The notes below the pieces were generated by a model that worked only from the letters and a program-made list of their open reading frames with translations, was not told the origin of the DNA and did no database searches. DNA of 64,000 nt from Sphingobacteriaceae bacterium. GTDB lineage: Bacteria > Bacteroidota > Bacteroidia > Sphingobacteriales > Sphingobacteriaceae. Position numbers and translations under genes: made by a program. Where the stretch lies: assembly GCA_024645045.1 (NCBI GenBank), contig JAHEGO010000007.1:1-64000 (forward strand). The letters are read 5' to 3'. Below are positions 45,896-55,323 of this stretch, one piece after another; position 1 is the stretch's first letter; every line of letters begins with the position of its first letter.

Positions 45896-48685
45896 ATGTG
45901 TCGAGCCATTTTTAAATATTTTTTACTGCTATTATTTTTTTTCAATAGTAATTTACATGCACAAATAGTTGCAATTACGCCTTCATTTGCAACGCAAAAT
46001 GACCAAGTAACTATTTTGTATGATGCTACCAAGGGAAATAAAGCATTAATGGGTCAAACGGTTGTGTATGCTCATACAGGTGTGATTACCAATTTAAGTT
46101 CTTCTGCCACTTCATGGAAATATGTTCAAGGAAATTGGGGAACCGATGATTCAAAAGTGAAGATGACCAAAGTAGGAGCAAATTTGTTTTCTTTAACTTA
46201 CACAATCAATACTTTCTATGGTGTTCCTAGTTCAGAAACTGTTTTAAAATTAGCTTTTGTTTTCAGAAATCAATCTGGAAGTATTGTTGGAAGAGAAGCC
46301 GATGGTACTGATATTTTTGTAGCAATAGGTTCGGGTGCATTTCAAGCAAGGTTTGATGTTGAAAAAGCACAATTGTTGAACATGTCAGATACATTAAGGA
46401 TTAAAGCTGTTACATCAAAAAAGGCTAGTTTAAGAATATTACAAAACGGCAATGTTATTCAGACTATCAATAATGATTCAATTCTACAATTTACTGTTCC
46501 TGCGGCTACTTTAGGTTATGGTAAATTCAAGTATATATTTGAAGCAACATACAATGGTAATACAAAACGTGATACCATGTATGCTGTTGTTAGAAATTCA
46601 CCGGCCGTTTCATTTCCACCCGCTGGAATAAAAGATGGAATCAATTACTTGTCTGATACTGCCATCATCTTACAAGTTTATGCACCTTATAAGAATTTTA
46701 TTTATGTATGGGGTGATCATTCTAATTGGGAAATTGATCCCAAATTTTTAATGAACAAAACACCCGATGGAGCAAGGTTCTGGATACAATTAAACGGTTT
46801 GATTCCTGGCAAAGAATATAGATTTCAATACTTAATAGATCAAGTGCTTTTAAAGGTTGCAGATATTTATGCTGATAAATTGCTAGATGGAAATAATGAT
46901 GTATTTATTCCTTCAATTACTTATCCGAATCTAATCCCTTATCCAAAAAATAATACTACAGAATATGTTTCTGTTTTTCAAACTGCACAGCCATTATTTA
47001 ATTGGCAACACAGTTCAACTTTTCAAAAACCAGCGAAAGAAAAGTTATTTATATATGAATTGTTGTTACGTGATTTTATTGCAAGACATGATTTTCAAAC
47101 GTTAAAAGATACTTTAGATTATTTACAAAAGTTAGGGGTGAATGCAATTGAATTAATGCCTATTTCTGAGTTTGAAGGAAACGAAAGTTGGGGCTACAAT
47201 CCATCGTTTTATTTTGCAGTTGATAAATATTATGGAACTAAAAATGCCTATAAAACATTTGTAGACGAATGTCATCGAAGAGGAATTGCAGTAATCATGG
47301 ATATGGTTTTAAATCATTCATTTGGTCAAAGCCCGATGGTGAGAATGTATGCAGATGCAACGGGCAGGCCAACGAGCATCAATCCTTGGTTTAATGTAAA
47401 CGATAAACATCCATATGGGGTTGGATATGATTTTAATCATGAAAGTTTAGCCACCCAAAAATTTGTCGATTCGGTTTTACATTATTGGATTGCAGAATAT
47501 AAAGTAGATGGTTTCCGTTTCGATTTGTCAAAAGGATTTACACAAAAAGATACCTACGGAAATGTAGCCGCTTGGGAAATGTATGATGCTACGCGAATTG
47601 CAATATGGAATCGTATTTATAATAAAGTAAGAAGCTACGATACTGATGCCTATTTGATTTTAGAGCATTTTGCAGACAATGCCGAAGAAAAAGAATTAGC
47701 ACAAAAAGGATTTATGCTATGGGGTAATTTAAATGCAAAATTTAATGAAGCAACCATGGGTTATGTTAGCACCAGCGACTTAAGTTGGGGTAATTATAAA
47801 AGTAGAACTTGGGCTGTTCCTAATTTGGTAACATATGCGGAAAGCCACGATGAAGAAAGATTAATGTTTAAAAATTTAACATATGGAAATTCAGGTTTGA
47901 ATTATTCTGTTAAAAATTTAAATACGGCGTTGAAAAGAAATGAAATGGCGATGTGTTTTTTAATTCCTTTGATTGGTCCGAAAATGATTTGGCAATTTGG
48001 AGAATTAGGCTACGATGTTTCTATTGATTTTAATGGTAGAATTGGAAATAAGCCAATTCGTTGGAATTATATAAATGATGCAGCTAGAAAAAGATTATAT
48101 GAGGTAACTGCAATTTTAGGATACTTAAAAAACACGGAGCCGGCATTTAGTTCAAATAATTACACTTATCAGGTAAACGCTGGCATGAAAATTTATACAG
48201 TTACTGACTCAACTTTAAGTGCGGTACTTGTTGGTAATTTTGATATTAAAACAGATTCAACAAATACACTTTTCCCACATGCAGGTAAATGGTATTCGGT
48301 TTTTTCAGATGATTCAATATTTGTAACAAATTTGAATAAAAAAGTAGTTTTAGGTGCTGGTAATTATGCTTTTTGGTTGGATAAAAAGTTGAATAAGCCT
48401 TTTTTGATGACTAAAATTGACGAAAATAAGCTAGAAAACGATTTAGAAGTTATTATATATCCAAATCCTGCACATCAAAAAATATTTATTAATTTTAACA
48501 ATGTTGTTAGGAATTTGGTGCAAGTAAAAATCGCAAATTCCCTTGGTAAAATAGTAATGGATAAGAAAATAGCATTCACCAATGAAGAAATAGCTTTAGA
48601 TATTATGGATTTAACTCCAGGTGTTTATAATATTCAACTTTTCATTGGGTCGAACATATTGAATAAAAAAATAATAATTAATTAA
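45896..48685 (+). CDS. T9SS-secreted GH13 alpha-amylase
   Basis: 929 aa. Signal peptide (about 1-22). An N-terminal beta domain (ITPSFATQNDQVTILYDA...) and a CBM48-like domain (near 250-330, YVWGDHSNWEIDPKFLM) precede the GH13 barrel: IMDMVLNHSFG (I), GFRFDLSKGF (II), LILEHFAD (III), ESHDEERL (IV). The C-terminal 75 residues (IYPNPAHQKIFINFNN... PGVYNIQLF) are a T9SS type A sorting domain, so the enzyme acts at or outside the cell surface. First gene of the operon with susC and susD, downstream of three shared operators. Confidence 0.92.
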   Translation: MCRAIFKYFLLLLFFFNSNLHAQIVAITPSFATQNDQVTILYDATKGNKALMGQTVVYAHTGVITNLSSSATSWKYVQGNWGTDDSKVKMTKVGANLFSLTYTINTFYGVPSSETVLKLAFVFRNQSGSIVGREADGTDIFVAIGSGAFQARFDVEKAQLLNMSDTLRIKAVTSKKASLRILQNGNVIQTINNDSILQFTVPAATLGYGKFKYIFEATYNGNTKRDTMYAVVRNSPAVSFPPAGIKDGINYLSDTAIILQVYAPYKNFIYVWGDHSNWEIDPKFLMNKTPDGARFWIQLNGLIPGKEYRFQYLIDQVLLKVADIYADKLLDGNNDVFIPSITYPNLIPYPKNNTTEYVSVFQTAQPLFNWQHSSTFQKPAKEKLFIYELLLRDFIARHDFQTLKDTLDYLQKLGVNAIELMPISEFEGNESWGYNPSFYFAVDKYYGTKNAYKTFVDECHRRGIAVIMDMVLNHSFGQSPMVRMYADATGRPTSINPWFNVNDKHPYGVGYDFNHESLATQKFVDSVLHYWIAEYKVDGFRFDLSKGFTQKDTYGNVAAWEMYDATRIAIWNRIYNKVRSYDTDAYLILEHFADNAEEKELAQKGFMLWGNLNAKFNEATMGYVSTSDLSWGNYKSRTWAVPNLVTYAESHDEERLMFKNLTYGNSGLNYSVKNLNTALKRNEMAMCFLIPLIGPKMIWQFGELGYDVSIDFNGRIGNKPIRWNYINDAARKRLYEVTAILGYLKNTEPAFSSNNYTYQVNAGMKIYTVTDSTLSAVLVGNFDIKTDSTNTLFPHAGKWYSVFSDDSIFVTNLNKKVVLGAGNYAFWLDKKLNKPFLMTKIDENKLENDLEVIIYPNPAHQKIFINFNNVVRNLVQVKIANSLGKIVMDKKIAFTNEEIALDIMDLTPGVYNIQLFIGSNILNKKIIIN

Positions 48686-48690
48686 TACAT

Positions 48691-51669
48691 ATGATGAAAA
48701 AACTACTTTATCTAGTTTTACTTTTATCTTCTTTGTCTTCATTTGCACAGACAATTAAAGGGAAAGTACAAGACGGTCAAAGGCAACCAGTTATTGGTGC
48801 CAGTGTTTTTCTAGAAGGAACCAAGCAAGCTGTACAAACAGATGCAATGGGAATGTTTTCGTTTTCAGTAAGCGAAGCAGGAAAATACAAAGTGCGTGTT
48901 TCAATGGTAGGTTATAAAATGCTTACAAGAGATTTAATCGCAGGTACAACAGTTTATAACTTAACGATAGAAGAAGATTCTAAATCTTTAGAAGATGTGG
49001 TGGTTGTAGGTTACGGTACTAAGTTAAGACGTGAAGTTACTGGATCAATTTCTAAAATTTCTTCAAAGGAATTAAACGATTTGCCAGTGCAAAGTTTTGA
49101 AGGTGCATTGCAAGCAAAGCTGCCAGGTGTTCAAGTTACAACGGGTAGTGGTATTGCAGGTTCTGGTGCAGTGGTTAGAATTCGTGGTGTTGCATCTATC
49201 AGTGCTGGTGGTGATCCATTGTATGTGGTAGATGGTATTCCAATTACACAAGATTATTTCTTACAGGGAAATGGTGGTGCAATGAATAACAATCCTTTAG
49301 CAAGTATCAACCCAGACGATATTGAATCGATTGATGTATTAAAAGATGCAGCTGCAACTGCAATTTATGGTTCAAGGGGTTCTAACGGTGTGGTAATTAT
49401 AACAACCAAGCGTGCAAATAAAAAAGGTGTACAAATTGGTTATACTGGAAGTGTGAGTACTTCGCAACCAACTGCTTTGCCAGATATGTTAGATAGTAAA
49501 CAATATGTACAATTGTATCAAGAAGCATACGAAAACGATGGTGGAACTGGACAAGGTATTTATTGGGATGGTGTTACTAATACCGATTGGGTTGCTTTAA
49601 CAACTCAAACAGGTATCAAGCATGCGCACAACGTTTCGGTAGCTAAAGGTGGAAAAGATTTTTCTATTTTAGGAAACGTATCTTATAATAAAAACGAAAG
49701 TTTTTTAGTTGGAAATAGTTACGATAGAACATCGATGAGATTAAATGCAGATTATGCAATTACATCAAAATTAAAAGCTAGTTTATCAACTTCATTTAGT
49801 AATGGTGTGAACCATCGTGTGAATACTGCTTGGGCAGGAGGTTTGGGTGCTGCTATGTCAACTTTATTACCAATCCAATCAGCTTATAATGCAGACGGAA
49901 CGCTAGCAAATTCTCCTGTTAGAGATCAAGCATTAAGAAAATGGCAAACAGCAGAAAACAGATTCATCAATGGTTTAACATTAAATTACAAAATCGATGA
50001 TAATTTTTCTGCCTTAGTAAAAGGTAGTAGTGATTATATGGTGTTATTGGATGATATTTATAATCCAAAAGAATTAATCAATACAACCCATGCGGGTAAT
50101 GCAAATAGATACGGGACAACTGTAAATAATTATAATTACTACGCGCAATTAAATTTTACAAAAGAGATTAATTCAGATAATAAATTCAACGCAATGATTG
50201 CGAATGAATTTCAAAGTTCAACAACCAGCACCTATAATAAAAATGAAGATGACAGAACTGTTGGTTTCAATGTGAATCCAGATTCTACAAATGCTTCATA
50301 TAAAAAATATACTAACGCAGACCAACAATGGGCTTTCTTGAGTTATTTCACTCGTTTAGGTTATTCATATAAAAACAAAATGTTTTTTGAGTCTACAGTT
50401 CGTATGGATGGTTCTTCAAAATTTGGTAAAAATTACCGTTATGGTATTTTCCCAGCTTTTTCTGCATCTTGGGTATTGAGCGAAGAATCATTTATCAAAG
50501 ATTTAGGATTTGTAAGTTCATCAAAATTGAGAACAAGTTATGGAAAGAGTGGTAATGCAAATATTCCTAACTACCAAAATGTTGGTGTATTTCAAAATCC
50601 AAATAGTACACCAACCTATAATGGTAACCCAACAACTTTTCCAATTCAGTTAGAGAATCCAAACTTAAGATGGGAAACTTCTTGGTCTTATAACTTAGGT
50701 TTAGATATGGGATTTTTAAATGATCGTTTTACATTCTCATTTGAATACTATAATAAGAAATCAAGTGATGTATTGATGTCTTTAGCTGTACCTCCTTCAA
50801 TCGGTTTTTCAAATTATTGGGATAACGTTGGTAAGATTACAAACACTGGTGTTGAATTATCTGTTACTTCTAGAAACATCAACAGAGATTTAAAGTGGAC
50901 AACACAATTTAATATTTCAAGAAATAAGAACCAGATTACTAGCATTGGTGTATATACCGAAGATGCAGTAGGTGGTGGAACAAACGATACAAGGGTAGTA
51001 GTGGGTCAACCAGTTGGAACAAACTTCTTGGTGCGTTTTTCTCACGTAGATCCAGTTACAGGAAAGCCAGTTTATTTAGATATTAACGGAAATGAAACAT
51101 TTACTTGGGATCCAAAAGACAGGGTTTCTGTAGGTTCTGTACTTCCAGATGCAATGGGTGGAATTACCAACTCTTTCTCTTACAAAAATTTCGATTTAAG
51201 TTTCTTATTTAATTTCGTTTTAGGTGGTGATATTTATAATTCATCTTCTAAGCGTCAGTTAGGAGTTGTAACCAACTGGAATATGACAACTGATATATTT
51301 GACCGTTGGCAAAAACCAGGTGATATTGCAAAATATCCTCGTTTAACATTAGATACCAGAACCTATGGATCTAGTACACCTTGGATCAACACTACTATGT
51401 GGTTACAAGACGGGACATTTGCTAGGTTGAGAAATGTAACATTAGGTTATACTTTACCTAAAACCATTACTAATAAATTGAAAATTCAATCATTTAGAAT
51501 GAGTTTAATTGGCACTAACTTATTAACTTTTACTAAGTACACTGGTTTAGATCCAGAAATTGCGAGAGATTTCGAAAATGCAACTGATAGAAACATGAGT
51601 CCAAATATTACTTATTTGACTCCTCCGCAAGAGAAGACTTATACCTTACAACTTAATATTACTTTCTAA
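48691..51669 (+). CDS. susC: SusC/RagA-type TonB-dependent outer-membrane receptor
   Basis: 992 aa. Signal peptide (1-20), a CarboxypepD-regulatory-like domain (TIKGKVQDGQRQPVIGASV, about 22-95), the VVVVGYGT TonB-box-like segment near 104, and the plug domain (LPGVQVTTGSG, VVRIRGVASI, LYVVDGIPI, DVLKDAAATAIYGSRGSNG) precede the 22-strand barrel. It imports starch oligosaccharides with its SusD partner using the proton-motive force through TonB. Substrate assignment follows from neighbours. Starts 5 nt after the amylase. Confidence 0.96.
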   Translation: MMKKLLYLVLLLSSLSSFAQTIKGKVQDGQRQPVIGASVFLEGTKQAVQTDAMGMFSFSVSEAGKYKVRVSMVGYKMLTRDLIAGTTVYNLTIEEDSKSLEDVVVVGYGTKLRREVTGSISKISSKELNDLPVQSFEGALQAKLPGVQVTTGSGIAGSGAVVRIRGVASISAGGDPLYVVDGIPITQDYFLQGNGGAMNNNPLASINPDDIESIDVLKDAAATAIYGSRGSNGVVIITTKRANKKGVQIGYTGSVSTSQPTALPDMLDSKQYVQLYQEAYENDGGTGQGIYWDGVTNTDWVALTTQTGIKHAHNVSVAKGGKDFSILGNVSYNKNESFLVGNSYDRTSMRLNADYAITSKLKASLSTSFSNGVNHRVNTAWAGGLGAAMSTLLPIQSAYNADGTLANSPVRDQALRKWQTAENRFINGLTLNYKIDDNFSALVKGSSDYMVLLDDIYNPKELINTTHAGNANRYGTTVNNYNYYAQLNFTKEINSDNKFNAMIANEFQSSTTSTYNKNEDDRTVGFNVNPDSTNASYKKYTNADQQWAFLSYFTRLGYSYKNKMFFESTVRMDGSSKFGKNYRYGIFPAFSASWVLSEESFIKDLGFVSSSKLRTSYGKSGNANIPNYQNVGVFQNPNSTPTYNGNPTTFPIQLENPNLRWETSWSYNLGLDMGFLNDRFTFSFEYYNKKSSDVLMSLAVPPSIGFSNYWDNVGKITNTGVELSVTSRNINRDLKWTTQFNISRNKNQITSIGVYTEDAVGGGTNDTRVVVGQPVGTNFLVRFSHVDPVTGKPVYLDINGNETFTWDPKDRVSVGSVLPDAMGGITNSFSYKNFDLSFLFNFVLGGDIYNSSSKRQLGVVTNWNMTTDIFDRWQKPGDIAKYPRLTLDTRTYGSSTPWINTTMWLQDGTFARLRNVTLGYTLPKTITNKLKIQSFRMSLIGTNLLTFTKYTGLDPEIARDFENATDRNMSPNITYLTPPQEKTYTLQLNITF

Positions 51670-51673
51670 GCAA

Positions 51674-53086
51674 ATGGATATGAAAAATTTTAAATTAACA
51701 ATATTATCTGTGCTACTTACAAGTGTGTTTTTTGTAAGTTCATGCACATCAGAATTAGACATTAATCCGGAAGGAGTTATACTTGTTGATTCTGCATTAA
51801 AAACACCTGCAGACATGCAAAAGTTATTGAACTCTTGCTACGATGCATTAGCGAATCAATACAATGGAACAGTTCAAACCTATTCAGATTTAATGGGTGA
51901 TGATATCGCAAAGCCTTTTCGTGATGACTTAGGTTTTAAAACTGAAATTTATAATCGCAGCACCAATTTCTTTAACTCAGATGTTGGTGGTTTATATGGA
52001 AGATTATATATTCCAGTTTACAGAGTGAATACAATGGAGCTGTATTATGATAAAATTGTAGGATTAACCGATGCAGAAAAAACCAGAATGCGTGCAGAAG
52101 GAAAATTCATTAGAGCACTTTGTCATTTTGATCTAGTTAGACTTTGGGCACAGCCTTATGGTTATACTCCTGATAACACACATTTAGGTGTACCTATCAG
52201 GGATAAGGCCACTAAAGATCCACTTCCAAGAGCTACCGTTGCACAAGTTTACGATTTTGTAATTTCAGATTTAAATTATGCAATTGAAAACTTGCCAGAA
52301 TCGAACGGAAATTATGCAAATAAAGATGCTGCTAAATCTTTATTAGCAATCGTTTACTTTCAAATGAATAAATTTAATGAGGCTTTACCATTGTTAAATG
52401 GAATCATTAACAGTGGCGCATATGCTTTATCAGATTCATTAAACAGATTCAATAGCAATGCAGCTTCGCAAGAATATGTTTTTAAATTTGTGAGTACCGG
52501 ATCAAACGATAACCGTGCTGCAGAATTTATCAATAGATTCCGAAGTGATAACAATCCTCAACCAGATTACAATGTTAGTAATGATATCTATAACTTAATT
52601 GCTGCAGATACAACAGATGCGCGTATTCAGTTTTTTGGAACAATGAACCCTGGTTCACCAAAACAATACCACGTGTTGAAAAAATTCAATGAGGATTATT
52701 TCCCTGTACCATTAATAAACATGACACAGTTAGTATTGACTCGTGCTGAGGTTTTAGCTGAATTGGGTCAAGACTTAGGTACTGCGGTATCAGATATCAA
52801 CAAGATTATCAAAAGAGCGTATCCTGGAAATACCAATAAAGAAATAGCTTCAAATGCAGACGCTAGAACAATCTTATTGACTGTTCGCGCAGAACGCAGA
52901 AAAGAATTGTTCTGTGAGGGTGATCGTGTAAATTATTTGAAAAGAATCGGTGCGTTAGCTAATCCATTAGATGGAGCTACGACCATTCGTAATGCACCTT
53001 GGAACTGTCCAGGTTTAGCATTACAATTCCCTAGTTCAGAAAGAACTTCGATTTTTGTAATGAATGAAACTGGTGGATGTAATTAA
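51674..53086 (+). CDS. susD: SusD/RagB-type glycan-binding lipoprotein
   Basis: 470 aa. The lipobox VSSC places the lipidated Cys at residue 24 of the longer start (an ATG 6 nt later is equally plausible). SusD features: the N-terminal LDINPEGVI..., MRAEGKFIRALCHFDLVRLWAQPYGYTPD helix, and the C-terminal VRAERRKELFCEGDRVNYLKRIG. It forms the lid on SusC at the cell surface and binds oligosaccharides. It follows susC by 4 nt. Confidence 0.95.
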   Translation: MDMKNFKLTILSVLLTSVFFVSSCTSELDINPEGVILVDSALKTPADMQKLLNSCYDALANQYNGTVQTYSDLMGDDIAKPFRDDLGFKTEIYNRSTNFFNSDVGGLYGRLYIPVYRVNTMELYYDKIVGLTDAEKTRMRAEGKFIRALCHFDLVRLWAQPYGYTPDNTHLGVPIRDKATKDPLPRATVAQVYDFVISDLNYAIENLPESNGNYANKDAAKSLLAIVYFQMNKFNEALPLLNGIINSGAYALSDSLNRFNSNAASQEYVFKFVSTGSNDNRAAEFINRFRSDNNPQPDYNVSNDIYNLIAADTTDARIQFFGTMNPGSPKQYHVLKKFNEDYFPVPLINMTQLVLTRAEVLAELGQDLGTAVSDINKIIKRAYPGNTNKEIASNADARTILLTVRAERRKELFCEGDRVNYLKRIGALANPLDGATTIRNAPWNCPGLALQFPSSERTSIFVMNETGGCN

Positions 53087-53103
53087 TTTTAAAAAGCAAG
53101 AAA

Positions 53104-53604
53104 ATGAAAAATAGAAAAATCTTATTAGTGGGAATGTTAGCGATGCTGGCAATGTCTTGCAAAAAAGAGATCAAAGAAATTGGAGAGCCATCGAGTAAAG
53201 TTGATGGTATCATATCTGAATGGGCAATGGCGCGTGTTTTGATGACTGATAAAGTGCCTATTGTAGAAGAATCAATGGATATCACTGAATATTTTGCAAA
53301 TGCTACAAAACAGCCAAACATTAAATTCTATATAGAAGGAACTGATACTTTGTTTAGCGTTGACACTGCTGGTCTTGAATTGAATTTCTTTAACGCTGTA
53401 AATGGTAAATGGAGGTTTGATAATCCTTTATACCCAAGTCAAGTTTTATTGTTTCCTGCTAACAGAACAGATACAGTGTTCATGAAATTGAATGGACCAA
53501 TTAGAACAGTAGATAGCAAATTGAAAATCAGTAAACAAGTTTACGATTGTACTAATAAATTATTATTTAGATACGACCTTGAATTTATTAGAAAAGCAAA
53601 CTAA
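53104..53604 (+). CDS. Small lipoprotein downstream of susD
   Basis: 166 aa. The signal and lipobox end in LAMSC with Cys19. The rest is beta-rich (IKFYIEGTDTLFSVDTAGLE... KLKISKQVYDCTNKLLFRYD). It resembles small Bacteroidota lipoproteins annotated as DUF5004, a tentative match. The position after susD is where SusE/F-type surface binders usually lie, so a role in the starch-binding complex is inferred. Confidence 0.6.
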   Translation: MKNRKILLVGMLAMLAMSCKKEIKEIGEPSSKVDGIISEWAMARVLMTDKVPIVEESMDITEYFANATKQPNIKFYIEGTDTLFSVDTAGLELNFFNAVNGKWRFDNPLYPSQVLLFPANRTDTVFMKLNGPIRTVDSKLKISKQVYDCTNKLLFRYDLEFIRKAN

Positions 53605-53611
53605 GATTGAT

Positions 53612-54490
53612 ATGAAAAAAATATTACTAGTATTATCATTAATAGTTATTGGTATTACACAGTCTAAAGCTCAAGTTGCATGGGTAGAACCAGATCCAAC
53701 CGATGTCACTAAACCTGTTAGGTTGTACGTCGATTTAGATAAATTAGATCCATCAAAAGCGCATAACGTATTATTACAAGCTGACCCTGGTCCGTTTTAT
53801 ATTTGGACTTGGAAACCATTTGAACATCCTGCATCGAGCCCTAAAGTAAATGGCTTAGGTGATAAGCCTTGGCAAAACTCAAATGACTTATTGCAAATGA
53901 CCAAAGACGATACCAAGGGGGCAAAAGTATATTACTACGAAATGACACCAACGGAATTTTATGAAGTTCCGGCATCTAAAGTTTATACAGATGGCATCTC
54001 ATTTTTAGTTAAACCTAAAAATGGTGGTGGATATGGTGCGCCAGATATTAAGTCTGAAGATCTTAATTTAACAATTAATGCACCACGTTTAGACAAAGGA
54101 ACTTTATATACTTTTCCAAGCGTTTATTTACAAGATGAAATTACAACCATTATTTATGACAATGCCATTGAATTAAAAACAACAATGCAAGGTTTAAACG
54201 ATGGTGATGCATTAATGTATGTTAAAGCAACAGTAGAAGATACAGCAACTGCTGTTAGGACCACAATTGAGCCCTCAAAATTTTTAAAGTTGCAAGACAA
54301 CCCTAAATTAACCATGAAAAAAGATGCCACTGGCAAATTTAAAATCACGATGATTCCATCTAAATTTTTAAATATTCCATCTGGAAAGAAATTAATTGAC
54401 ATGGAAATTACAGTTAGAAAACGAGCGTATACTGGTGGTGGCGATCAAATTGATCAAAAAATCAAGATGAAAGCTGGTTGTCAGCAGTAG
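53612..54490 (+). CDS. Exported protein downstream of susCD, putative glucan binder
   Basis: 292 aa. A signal peptide (1-20, ...SKAQ) without lipobox. An aromatic stretch GPFYIWTWKPFEHP near 55 resembles sugar-binding surfaces of amylase-linked modules. The remainder has two beta-rich halves and no recognised catalytic motif. The ATG at 53612 is used; an in-frame start at 53579 would lie inside the previous gene and lack a clean signal peptide. Last gene of the SusCD operon, before a terminator. No firm family assigned. Confidence 0.6.
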   Translation: MKKILLVLSLIVIGITQSKAQVAWVEPDPTDVTKPVRLYVDLDKLDPSKAHNVLLQADPGPFYIWTWKPFEHPASSPKVNGLGDKPWQNSNDLLQMTKDDTKGAKVYYYEMTPTEFYEVPASKVYTDGISFLVKPKNGGGYGAPDIKSEDLNLTINAPRLDKGTLYTFPSVYLQDEITTIIYDNAIELKTTMQGLNDGDALMYVKATVEDTATAVRTTIEPSKFLKLQDNPKLTMKKDATGKFKITMIPSKFLNIPSGKKLIDMEITVRKRAYTGGGDQIDQKIKMKAGCQQ

Positions 54491-54500
54491 TAAAATATAA

Positions 54501-54534
54501 AAAAAAATGCCGGATTACATCCGGCATTTTTTTT
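54501..54534 (+). terminator. Terminator of the amylase-SusCD operon
   Basis: AAAAAAATGCCGGAT and ATCCGGCATTTTTTT form a 15-bp perfect stem with a 3-nt loop, 10 nt after the last stop. Confidence 0.93.
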
Positions 54535-54542
54535 GTCAAACG

Positions 54543-54573
54543 TTGTGCTTTAGTTTAAAATCTTTTATTTTTG
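54543..54573 (+). promoter_or_regulatory. Promoter of the GT2 gene, likely leaderless transcript
   Basis: TTG (54543-54545), a 20-nt spacer and TATTTTTG (54566-54573) make a full -33/-7 promoter ending 3 nt before the ATG at 54577. Both elements are present, which makes this the best leaderless candidate of the window. Confidence 0.7.
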
Positions 54574-54576
54574 GTT

Positions 54577-55323
54577 ATGTACCTTCATAAGAAAGTAGTA
54601 GTAGTTTTGCCAGCCTATAATGCGGCTCAAACACTTTTAAAAACCTACCAAGAGATTCCTTTTGATATTGTTGACGAAGTGATTTTAGTTGATGATGCCA
54701 GTGCAGATGAAACAGCTGTTTTAGCAAAAGAGATTGGCATTACACATGTCATTAGGCATGAAGAAAACAAAGGCTATGGAGGAAACCAAAAGTCTTGTTA
54801 CGATAAAGCATTAGCAGAAGGTGCTGATATTGTAATCATGCTGCATCCCGATTATCAGTATACTCCTAAATTAATTACTGCTATGGTGAGTATCATTGCC
54901 AATGGTTTGTATCCTGTAGTTTTTGGCTCTCGAATTTTAGGAAAAGGTGCCATCAAAGGTGGCATGCCATACTATAAGTATTTCTTCAATCGCATGCTAA
55001 CGTTAGCGCAAAATATTTTAATGAATCAGAAATTATCTGAATATCATTCAGGCTATCGTGCTTTCGATGTATCTGTTTTAAATAAAATAAATTACCATGC
55101 AAATTCTGACGATTTTGTTTTTGACAATCAAATGATTGCCCAAATTTGTTTTGAAGGTTTTGAGATTGCAGAAGTTACTTGCCCAACAAAATATTTTGAA
55201 GAAGCATCCTCTATTAATTTTCGAAGAAGTGTAACCTATGGCTTAGGCGTATTAGGTGTTTCCTTTGGTTATTTTTTTCAAAAGATAGGCCTAAATCGTT
55301 CTAAAATTTATCAACAGAAGTAA
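54577..55323 (+). CDS. Glycosyltransferase family 2 (dolichol-phosphate-mannose-synthase type)
   Basis: 248 aa, GT-A fold: VVLPAYNAAQTLLKTYQEIP at the start, the DDAS nucleotide-site motif (VDDASADETA), EENKGYGGNQKSCYDK, and HPDYQY in the DXD region. It lacks the C-terminal membrane helices of some family members, apart from a weak hydrophobic stretch. It would move a sugar from a nucleotide or lipid donor; acceptor unknown. The ATG at 54577 is preferred over a TTG two codons earlier. It meets the M3 peptidase gene end to end. Confidence 0.85.
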   Translation: MYLHKKVVVVLPAYNAAQTLLKTYQEIPFDIVDEVILVDDASADETAVLAKEIGITHVIRHEENKGYGGNQKSCYDKALAEGADIVIMLHPDYQYTPKLITAMVSIIANGLYPVVFGSRILGKGAIKGGMPYYKYFFNRMLTLAQNILMNQKLSEYHSGYRAFDVSVLNKINYHANSDDFVFDNQMIAQICFEGFEIAEVTCPTKYFEEASSINFRRSVTYGLGVLGVSFGYFFQKIGLNRSKIYQQK

